DNA of 39,438 nt, taken from assembly GCA_026989495.1 (NCBI GenBank), contig JALSJE010000134.1, positions 1 to 39,438 on the forward strand, in the 5' to 3' direction. The translations under genes and the position numbers were made by a program. This document shows, piece after piece, positions 33,391 through 39,438 of this stretch. Under the pieces are notes generated by a model. It saw only the letters and a list, made by a program, of their open reading frames with translations. It ran no database searches and was not told where the DNA came from. The stretch comes from Gammaproteobacteria bacterium. Its GTDB lineage: Bacteria > Pseudomonadota > Gammaproteobacteria > S144-34. Position 1 is the first letter of the stretch, and each line of letters starts with the position of its first letter.

Positions 33391-33406
33391 GATCTCCTTC
33401 CCGTCG

Positions 33407-33799
33407 TCAGGCGACGATGCAGAGCACCTCACCCCCGTGCCCGGCCTTGCGCGCGGCGCGGTCGCTCATCACGCCCTTGGAGGTCGAGACGATGGCGATC
33501 CCGTAGCCGCCGAGCACCTTGGGCAGCTCCTCGCGCCCGCGGTAGATGCGCAGGCCCGGCTTGCTCACCCGCTCGATGCGCTCGATCACGGGCTGGCCAC
33601 GGTAGTACTTGAGACGGATGGCGAGCACGGGCTTGCCGTCCTCCTCCGTGACCTCGTAGCCCTCGATGTAGCCTTCCTCCTCCAGCACCTTGGCGATGGC
33701 GACCTTGATCCTGGAGGAGGGCATGCGCACCTCGGCCTTGCGCGCGGCCTGGCCGTTGCGGATGCGGGTCAGCATGTCGGCGATGGGATCGGTCATCAT
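33407..33799 (-). CDS. rpsH: 30S ribosomal protein S8
   Basis: The 130-residue protein starts [17 protein letters not shown] and has [20 protein letters not shown] in the C-terminal half. Length equals E. coli S8. S8 binds helix 21 of 16S rRNA and in E. coli represses the spc operon at the L5 mRNA. Two ATG codons adjoin (33799 and 33796), so the initiator is uncertain by one residue. Confidence 0.98.
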   Translation of the reverse strand: MMTDPIADMLTRIRNGQAARKAEVRMPSSRIKVAIAKVLEEEGYIEGYEVTEEDGKPVLAIRLKYYRGQPVIERIERVSKPGLRIYRGREELPKVLGGYGIAIVSTSKGVMSDRAARKAGHGGEVLCIVA

Positions 33800-33812
33800 G
33801 GCCGCAGCCCTC

Positions 33813-34118
33813 TCACCAGCTCGCCTTGACCAGCCCGGGGATGTCCCCCCGCATGGCGGCCTCGCGCAGCTTGTTGCGCCCAAGTCCGAACTTGCGGTAG
33901 TAGCCGTGAGGCCTGCCGGTCAGCCGGCAGCGGTTGCGCAGCCGCACGGGGCTCGCGTTGCGCGGGATCTGCTGCAGCTTGCGGATCGCCTCCGCGCGTT
34001 GCTCGGGCGTGGAGTTCGGGTTCTTGATGATCGCCTTGAGCTCGGCGCGCTTGCGCGCGTAGCGCTGCACGAGGCGCTGGCGCTTGAGCTCTCGCTGGAT
34101 GACGGAAACCTTGGCCAT
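33813..34118 (-). CDS. rpsN: 30S ribosomal protein S14, zinc-free (C-) form
   Basis: The 101-residue protein starts [20 protein letters not shown] and ends [18 protein letters not shown], the long S14 form without the CXXC zinc site. It belongs to the 30S head. Length equals E. coli S14. It contrasts with S4 and L36 in this window, which both keep zinc-binding cysteines. Confidence 0.98.
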   Translation of the reverse strand: MAKVSVIQRELKRQRLVQRYARKRAELKAIIKNPNSTPEQRAEAIRKLQQIPRNASPVRLRNRCRLTGRPHGYYRKFGLGRNKLREAAMRGDIPGLVKASW

Positions 34119-34135
34119 ATCTCACCTCGTCCCGT

Positions 34136-34675
34136 TCAGCCGCGGAACGGAAAGTCGAAAGCCTCCAGCAGGGCGCGCGCCTCCTCGTCGGTGCGCGCCG
34201 TGGTCGTGATGGTGATGTCCAGCCCCCGGATCGCGTCGATCTTGTCGTAGTCGATCTCGGGGAAGATGATCTGCTCGCGCACGCCGAGGCTGTAGTTGCC
34301 GCGGCCGTCGAAGGCCTTGGGGCTGAAGCCGCGGAAGTCGCGGATACGCGGAATCGCCACGTTGATGAGGCGGTCCAGGAACTCGTACATGCGCTCGCGC
34401 CGCAGGGTCACCTTGCAGCCGATGGGCCAGCCCTGACGGATCTTGAAGCCGGCGATGGACTTGCGCGCACGTGTGACCACCGGCTTCTGGCCCGAGATGA
34501 GAGCAAGGTCGTTCATGGCGTGCTCGATGACCTTGCGGTCGCTCACGGCCTCGCCCACGCCCATGTTGAGCGTGATCTTCTCGATCCGCGGCACCTGCAT
34601 CACGTTCTCGTAGCCGAAGCGTTCCATGAGCCGCCCGACCACGTTCTTGCGGTAATGCTCCAGCAGTCTCGCCAT
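34136..34675 (-). CDS. rplE: 50S ribosomal protein L5
   Basis: The 179-residue protein has [20 protein letters not shown] and [20 protein letters not shown], typical L5 segments. It binds 5S rRNA and contacts P-site tRNA. ATG 34675 gives [12 protein letters not shown], matching E. coli length (179). The frame from 34696 would add seven residues overlapping rplX. It follows rplX by 17 bp. Confidence 0.98.
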   Translation of the reverse strand: MARLLEHYRKNVVGRLMERFGYENVMQVPRIEKITLNMGVGEAVSDRKVIEHAMNDLALISGQKPVVTRARKSIAGFKIRQGWPIGCKVTLRRERMYEFLDRLINVAIPRIRDFRGFSPKAFDGRGNYSLGVREQIIFPEIDYDKIDAIRGLDITITTTARTDEEARALLEAFDFPFRG

Positions 34676-34692
34676 CGCCCGCGTCCCCGCGC

Positions 34693-35016
34693 TCACGCGT
34701 CCACGACCTCGCCCGTGGACTTGAAGTAGCGCACCTTGCGCCCGTCCTCGAGCACCTTGAAGCCGACCCGGTCCCCCTTCCTGGTCTGAGGGTTGTAGAG
34801 CATCACGTTGGAGATGTGCAGCGGCGCCTCCTTCTCGATGATGCCGCCGGGGATGCCGCGCGCCGGGTCGGGCTTTTGGTGCTTCTTGACCATGTTCACG
34901 CCCTCGACGATCACGCGGTCGTCGGGCAGCACGCGCAGCACCGTCCCGCGCCGGCCCTTGTTCTTGCCGGCGATGACGACGACCTCGTCACCCTTCCTGA
35001 TCCTGCGCATCGCCAT
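34693..35016 (-). CDS. rplX: 50S ribosomal protein L24
   Basis: The 107-residue protein has the KOW motif ([20 protein letters not shown]) and [20 protein letters not shown]. It begins large-subunit assembly at the 5' end of 23S rRNA. The start could be ATG 35016 or ATG 35010. The first leaves three bases to rplN and the second gives [10 protein letters not shown]. Confidence 0.97.
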   Translation of the reverse strand: MAMRRIRKGDEVVVIAGKNKGRRGTVLRVLPDDRVIVEGVNMVKKHQKPDPARGIPGGIIEKEAPLHISNVMLYNPQTRKGDRVGFKVLEDGRKVRYFKSTGEVVDA

Positions 35017-35019
35017 GGC

Positions 35020-35388
<369 letters not shown>

Positions 35389-35419
35389 GGCCCTGTCCCC
35401 GCAGTCCTCGCCGGTGGCC

Positions 35420-35680
35420 TCATTCGGCGCGCTCGACGATCTTGATCAGCCGCCAGCACTTGGTCTTCGACAGCGGCCGGCACTCCTGGATCACCACCAC
35501 GTCGCCCTCGCGGCACTCGTTGCCCTCGTCGTGCGCATGCAGCTTGGTCGAGCGCCGGATGTACTTGCCGTACAGCGGGTGCCTGACCAGCCGCTCGACC
35601 AGAACCGTGATGGTCTTGTCCATCTTGCTGCTGACCACACGGCCGGTGACCGTCCGTCCCTTGCCGCTTGCCTCGCTCAT
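35420..35680 (-). CDS. rpsQ: 30S ribosomal protein S17
   Basis: The 86-residue protein contains [20 protein letters not shown] and [20 protein letters not shown], the S17 OB-fold core. It is a primary binder of the 16S rRNA 5' domain. ATG 35680 overlaps the rpmC stop by four bases. Length compares with E. coli (84). Confidence 0.98.
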   Translation of the reverse strand: MSEASGKGRTVTGRVVSSKMDKTITVLVERLVRHPLYGKYIRRSTKLHAHDEGNECREGDVVVIQECRPLSKTKCWRLIKIVERAE

Positions 35681-35880
35681 GCCTGCTCACCCGCTCGACG
35701 CTTCTCGTTCATGATGGTCTTGACCCGGGCGATGTCGCGCCGCACCTTGCGGAACTGGTCCGGTCGCGGCGGCTGACCCGCCCCTTTCTGCATGCGCAGG
35801 TTGAACTGCTCGCGCAGCAGCTCGTGCAGGGTCTGCTCGAGCTCCTCGAGGCTCTTGTCGCGCAGCTCGCTCGCCTTCAT
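35677..35880 (-). CDS. rpmC: 50S ribosomal protein L29
   Basis: The 67-residue protein starts [20 protein letters not shown] and has [17 protein letters not shown] near its end. It forms a helical hairpin at the exit tunnel, near the site where trigger factor and SRP dock. It begins one base after the rplP stop and overlaps rpsQ by four. Confidence 0.98.
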   Translation of the reverse strand: MKASELRDKSLEELEQTLHELLREQFNLRMQKGAGQPPRPDQFRKVRRDIARVKTIMNEKRRAGEQA

Positions 35881-35881
35881 C

Positions 35882-36295
35882 TCAGGCCACCGTGCGGGTC
35901 ACGAAGGTCGCCTTCACCGGGAGCTTGGCCGCGGCCAGGCGAAAGGCCTCGCGCGCCACGTCCTCGGGCACGCCCTCGATCTCGTAGAGCACGCGGCCGG
36001 GCTGCACCTTGGCGACCCAGAATTCGACGTTGCCCTTGCCGTTGCCCATGCGCACCTCGAGGGGCTTCTTGGTCACGGGCACGTCCGGGAAGATGCGGAT
36101 CCAGAGCTTGCCGCCACGCTTGACGTGGCGGGTGATGGCCCGGCGCGCGGCCTCGATCTGGCGCGCCGTGATCCGCCCCCGGGTCGTGGCCTTGAGCCCG
36201 TACTCGCCGAAGCTCACGCGGTTGCCCCGCGTGGCGATGCCGCGGTTGCGGCCCTTGCGCTGCTTGCGGAACTTGGTCCTCTTGGGCTGGAGCAT
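35882..36295 (-). CDS. rplP: 50S ribosomal protein L16
   Basis: The 137-residue protein starts [20 protein letters not shown] and has [20 protein letters not shown] and [20 protein letters not shown]. It contacts A-site tRNA and helps build the peptidyl-transferase centre. Length equals the family (136). It is 15 bp after rpsC. Confidence 0.98.
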   Translation of the reverse strand: MLQPKRTKFRKQRKGRNRGIATRGNRVSFGEYGLKATTRGRITARQIEAARRAITRHVKRGGKLWIRIFPDVPVTKKPLEVRMGNGKGNVEFWVAKVQPGRVLYEIEGVPEDVAREAFRLAAAKLPVKATFVTRTVA

Positions 36296-36310
36296 GGCGG
36301 TCTCTCCCCG

Positions 36311-36997
36311 TCAGCCTGCCGCCGCCTTCTTCTCGGGCGCCGCCTCGGCGGCCTCTCGATCGCTCTCGAAGACCTCGCCCTTGAAGATCCACACCTTGAC
36401 GCCGATGACGCCGTAAGTGGTGCGCGCCTCGGCAAAACCGTAGTCGACGTCGGCCCGCAGGGTATGCAGCGGCACGCGCCCCTCCCGGTACCACTCGGTG
36501 CGGGCGATCTCGGCGCCGTTGAGGCGGCCGGCGACCTGGATCTTGATGCCCTGGGCGCCCAGGAACATGGCGTTGGTCACGGCCCGCTTCATGGCGCGGC
36601 GGAACATGATGCGCCGCTCGAGCTGCTGGGCCACGTTCTCGGCCACGAGCTGGGCATCGAGCTCGGGCTTGCGGATCTCCTCGATCTTGATCCGCACCTC
36701 CTCGGTGTCCGGCATGAGGGCCTCGAGCTCACGGCGCAGGCGCTCGATGTCCTCGCCCTTGCGCCCTATGACGATGCCGGGGCGGGCCGTATGGATGGTG
36801 ATGAAGGCCTGCCGCGCCGGACGCGCGATGTCGATGCGGCTCACGGCCGCGTGCGCCAGCCGCTTCTTGATGTGCTCGCGCACCTTGAGGTCGGTGTAGA
36901 GCTGGTCCGCGAAGCGGCGCGAGTCCGCGTACCACTTCGAGGCCCACTCCTTCGAGACCCCGAGCCGGAACCCGGTGGGATGCACCTTCTGACCCAT
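36311..36997 (-). CDS. rpsC: 30S ribosomal protein S3
   Basis: The 228-residue protein has a KH domain ([20 protein letters not shown]) and the C-terminal [20 protein letters not shown]. It lines the mRNA entry channel with S4 and S5. ATG 36997 gives [20 protein letters not shown], standard for S3. The longer frame from 37105 is antisense-free but overlaps rplV and lacks similarity. The C-terminus ends in an acidic then Lys/Ala tail. Confidence 0.98.
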   Translation of the reverse strand: MGQKVHPTGFRLGVSKEWASKWYADSRRFADQLYTDLKVREHIKKRLAHAAVSRIDIARPARQAFITIHTARPGIVIGRKGEDIERLRRELEALMPDTEEVRIKIEEIRKPELDAQLVAENVAQQLERRIMFRRAMKRAVTNAMFLGAQGIKIQVAGRLNGAEIARTEWYREGRVPLHTLRADVDYGFAEARTTYGVIGVKVWIFKGEVFESDREAAEAAPEKKAAAG

Positions 36998-37016
36998 CGC
37001 TTCTCTTCCCCTGCCC

Positions 37017-37379
37017 TCAGGCAGCCCGGCGCCGCCGGCGCGGCGGCTTCTCGTCCGAGACCTTGACCGTGATGTGGCTCGTGCGCTTGAGGATGCGCGT
37101 GGCACGACCCTTGGCGCGGGGCTTCCAGCGCTTGAGCCTGGGACCCTCGTCCACGTAGATGGCCGAGACGTGGAGGTCGTCCACGTCGGCGCCCTCGTTG
37201 TGCTCGGCGTTGGCGATGGCCGACTCGAGCGCCTTGCGCACGAGCTGCGCGCCCTTCTTGGGCGTGAAACGCAGCACGTTGAGGGCCTCGCCCACGGGCA
37301 GGCCGCGGACCATGTCCGCGACGAGCCGGCACTTCTGCGGCGAGATCCTCGCGTAGCGGAGCCTGGCAGCGACCTCCAT
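37017..37379 (-). CDS. rplV: 50S ribosomal protein L22
   Basis: The 120-residue protein has [20 protein letters not shown] and the tunnel-lining loop [20 protein letters not shown]. It reaches into the exit tunnel, where macrolide-resistance changes arise. It is about ten residues longer than E. coli L22 because of the basic C-terminal tail ([11 protein letters not shown]). Confidence 0.98.
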   Translation of the reverse strand: MEVAARLRYARISPQKCRLVADMVRGLPVGEALNVLRFTPKKGAQLVRKALESAIANAEHNEGADVDDLHVSAIYVDEGPRLKRWKPRAKGRATRILKRTSHITVKVSDEKPPRRRRRAA

Positions 37380-37390
37380 CGTGCGTACCC

Positions 37391-37666
37391 TCAGCGTTTG
37401 GCCTTCTTGTCCGCCGCGTGTCCGCGGAAGGTGCGGGTGGCGGCGAACTCGCCGAGCTTGTGCCCGACCATGTTCTCCGTGATCAGGATCGGCACGTGCT
37501 GGCGCCCGTTGTGCACGGCGATGGTCAGCCCCACCATCTCGGGGATGATCATCGAGCGCCGCGACCAGGTCTTGATCGGGCGCTTGCTGTTGGTCGCACG
37601 CGCCTCCTGCACCTTCTTGAGCAGGTGCAGATCGACGAACGGTCCTTTGCGTACGGAACGTGGCAC
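37391..37666 (-). CDS. rpsS: 30S ribosomal protein S19
   Basis: The 91-residue protein starts [20 protein letters not shown] and has [20 protein letters not shown], typical of S19. It lies in the 30S head with S13. Length equals the family (92). It is 15 bp after rplB. Confidence 0.99.
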   Translation of the reverse strand: MPRSVRKGPFVDLHLLKKVQEARATNSKRPIKTWSRRSMIIPEMVGLTIAVHNGRQHVPILITENMVGHKLGEFAATRTFRGHAADKKAKR

Positions 37667-37681
37667 TGTCTCAACCCCTGG

Positions 37682-38509
37682 TTACTTCCGCCCGCGCCGG
37701 CGCACGATCCACTTGTCGGTGCGCTTGTTGCGGCGCGTCTTGTAGCCCTTGGTGGGCACGCCCCAGGGCGTGACCGGGTGCCGGCCGCCCGAGGTGCGGC
37801 CCTCGCCGCCGCCGTGGGGGTGGTCGACCGGGTTCATGGCAACGCCGCGCACGGTGGGCCGGATGCCGCGCCAGCGCTTGGCGCCGGCCTTGCCGAGCGA
37901 GCGCAGGTTGTGCTCGTCATTGCCCACCTCGCCCACGGTGGCACGGCAGTCCACATGGATCTTGCGCATCTCGCCCGAGCGCAGGCGCAGGGTGGCGTAG
38001 CTTCCCTCGCGCGCCAGGAGCTGGGCCGAGGTTCCGGCCGCGCGCGCGATCTGCGCCCCCTTGCCAGGGCGCATCTCCACGCAGTGCACGAGAGTGCCCA
38101 CGGGGATGTTGCGCAGCGGCAGGGCATTGCCGGGGCGGATCGGCGCATCAGGGCCCGACATGAGCTCGTCGCCGGGCTTCACGCCCTTGGGCGCGATGAT
38201 GTAGCGCCGCTCGCCGTCGGCGTAGAGCAGCAGCGCGATGTGGGCGCTGCGGTTCGGGTCGTACTCGATGCGCTCGACCTTGGCCGGGACGCCGTCCTTG
38301 TCCCGCTTGAAGTCGATGATGCGGTAGCGCTGCTTGTGGCCGCCGCCGCGGTGGCGCACGGTGATCCGGCCCTGGTTGTTGCGGCCGCCCGTCTTGGTCT
38401 TCTTCTCGACCAGGGGCTCGTAGGGGCCGCCCTTCCACAGGCCGGGCGTGACCACCTTGACGACGAAGCGCCGTCCCGGCGAGGTCGGCTTGCACTTGAC
38501 CAGCGGCAT
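37682..38509 (-). CDS. rplB: 50S ribosomal protein L2
   Basis: The 275-residue protein starts [20 protein letters not shown] and has the C-terminal [20 protein letters not shown], which contains the conserved histidine near the peptidyl-transferase centre. It is needed for subunit association and peptide-bond formation. ATG 38509 is the family start. The frame from 38602 overlaps rplW. Length equals E. coli (273) within two residues. Confidence 0.99.
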   Translation of the reverse strand: MPLVKCKPTSPGRRFVVKVVTPGLWKGGPYEPLVEKKTKTGGRNNQGRITVRHRGGGHKQRYRIIDFKRDKDGVPAKVERIEYDPNRSAHIALLLYADGERRYIIAPKGVKPGDELMSGPDAPIRPGNALPLRNIPVGTLVHCVEMRPGKGAQIARAAGTSAQLLAREGSYATLRLRSGEMRKIHVDCRATVGEVGNDEHNLRSLGKAGAKRWRGIRPTVRGVAMNPVDHPHGGGEGRTSGGRHPVTPWGVPTKGYKTRRNKRTDKWIVRRRGRK

Positions 38510-38529
38510 CGCCCGTCTCCCCGTCCCGA

Positions 38530-38835
38530 TCAGGCCTGCTCGGCGCCACCGAGCAGCTCGATGGTCTGCCCCGGCTTGAGGCGCACGTAGGCCTTCTTCC
38601 ACGAGGGGCGTCGCCCCTCGAGATAGCCGAAGCGCTTGCGCTTGCCCTTGACGTTCAGCACCGTGACCGACTCGACCTCGACCTCGAACAGGGTCTCGAC
38701 GGCCTTGCGGATCTCGGGCTTGGTGGCGTCGCGCGCCACCTTGAACACGTACTGGTTGCTGCGCTCCATCGCCCGCGCGCTCTTCTCCGAGACGTGCGGA
38801 GCGAGGATGATCTTGTACAGCCGCTCGCGGTTCAT
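38530..38835 (-). CDS. rplW: 50S ribosomal protein L23
   Basis: The 101-residue protein starts [20 protein letters not shown] and has [20 protein letters not shown], the L23 core. It sits at the exit tunnel and is the main docking point for trigger factor and SRP. ATG 38835 overlaps the rplD stop as ATGA. The upstream open frame is an alternative reading of rplD and is rejected. Confidence 0.98.
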   Translation of the reverse strand: MNRERLYKIILAPHVSEKSARAMERSNQYVFKVARDATKPEIRKAVETLFEVEVESVTVLNVKGKRKRFGYLEGRRPSWKKAYVRLKPGQTIELLGGAEQA

Positions 38836-39437
38836 CCCAGCCACTCCTCGATCCGCCGCACGGCGCCCACGGTCATGAGCACCTTCTCGAAGCGCACCAG
38901 GCTCACCGGGTCGAGGTCGGAGACGCCGAGCGCGAGCACGCGCGGCAGGTTGCGCGTGGCCAGATGCAGGTTCTCGCTCAGCTCCTCGGCCACGATCAGG
39001 ACCTCGTCCAGGCCCATGTCCTTGAGACGCGCCGCCATCGCCTTGGTCTTGGGCGTGTCGGCGTCGAAGGACTCGACCACGATGAGGCGCCCCTGGCGCA
39101 CCAGCTCCGAGAGGATGGAGCGCATGGCGCCGCGATACATCTTGCGGTTGACCTTCTGGCTGTGGTCCTGCGGCTTGGCCGCGAAGGTCACGCCGCCGCC
39201 CCGCCACAGGGGGCTGCGGATGCTGCCGTGGCGCGCGCGGCCGGTGCCCTTCTGGCGCCAGGGCTTGGCACCGCCGCCGCGCACCTCGGCGCGCGTCTTC
39301 TGGGCGCGCGTTCCCGCGCGCGCGCCGGCGAGGTACGCGACCACGACCTGGTGGATGAGCGGCTCGTTGAAGCGCTCCCCGAAGGCCCGGTCGGAGACCT
39401 GCAGCCTGCTGCCGGTATCCTGCACCGCGAGCTCCAT
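38832..39437 (-). CDS. rplD: 50S ribosomal protein L4
   Basis: The 201-residue protein starts [20 protein letters not shown] and has the tunnel loop [20 protein letters not shown] and [20 protein letters not shown]. Length equals E. coli L4 (201). L4 lines the exit tunnel and in E. coli controls the S10 operon at transcription and translation through the leader before rpsJ, which lies beyond this window. The gene is complete, its start codon lying one base from the window end. Confidence 0.98.
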   Translation of the reverse strand: MELAVQDTGSRLQVSDRAFGERFNEPLIHQVVVAYLAGARAGTRAQKTRAEVRGGGAKPWRQKGTGRARHGSIRSPLWRGGGVTFAAKPQDHSQKVNRKMYRGAMRSILSELVRQGRLIVVESFDADTPKTKAMAARLKDMGLDEVLIVAEELSENLHLATRNLPRVLALGVSDLDPVSLVRFEKVLMTVGAVRRIEEWLG

Positions 39438-39438
39438 C

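Overview
The window is a very GC-rich bacterial chromosome segment carrying almost the whole S10-spc-alpha ribosomal protein cluster. Gene content and order point to a gammaproteobacterium. The signs are the miaB-phoH(ybeZ)-ybeY-corC(ybeX)-lnt operon, uvrA diverging from an MFS gene with ssb nearby and rplQ further along, CnoX/YbbN, and SRAP/YedK. A purple-sulfur or sulfur-oxidising relative (Chromatiales or Ectothiorhodospira-like) would fit the GC content and the PEP-CTERM genes, but that placement is inference. No rRNA, tRNA, CRISPR array, transposase or phage gene was seen.

Layout. 1-3.9 kb: a partial repeat copy, an SRAP-domain protein (-), a CnoX-like thioredoxin/TPR protein (+), an HDOD-GAF signalling protein (+) and a full repeat copy. 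3.97-5.9 kb: a two-gene NAD salvage operon, pncA-pncB (+). 5.9-9.2 kb: a GGDEF diguanylate cyclase and a YbaK-HDOD fusion (-). 9.3-17.5 kb: a long minus-strand run, miaB, phoH-like, ybeY, corC, lnt, thioredoxin, MoxR ATPase and VWA-like metallopeptidase-fold protein. 17.6-23.3 kb: ssb (-), a FitA/VapC-type toxin-antitoxin pair (+), a repeat copy, a YajR-like MFS transporter (-) and uvrA (+). 23.4-26.5 kb: a repeat copy and two PEP-CTERM exported protein genes that flank a SAM hydrolase (DUF62) gene, all on the minus strand. 26.9-39.4 kb: rplQ back to rplD, 25 ribosomal protein genes plus secY and rpoA counted together as 27 genes, all on the minus strand.

Two things stand out. First, a roughly 168-bp intergenic element occurs four times (one copy cut by the window edge). 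It has four consecutive hairpins, and paired-base changes between copies keep the outer stem folded. Second, each of the two PEP-CTERM genes has a near-consensus sigma-54 (-24/-12) promoter. A shared block lies upstream of both (AGGCTGTC followed by a T-run), so the two genes are probably co-regulated as an RpoN-controlled surface or exopolysaccharide regulon. No exosortase lies in the window.

Functional themes: translation (ribosomal proteins, ybeY, miaB), protein export and envelope (secY, lnt, PEP-CTERM proteins), DNA damage (uvrA, ssb, SRAP), NAD salvage, and signalling (two HDOD proteins and one diguanylate cyclase).
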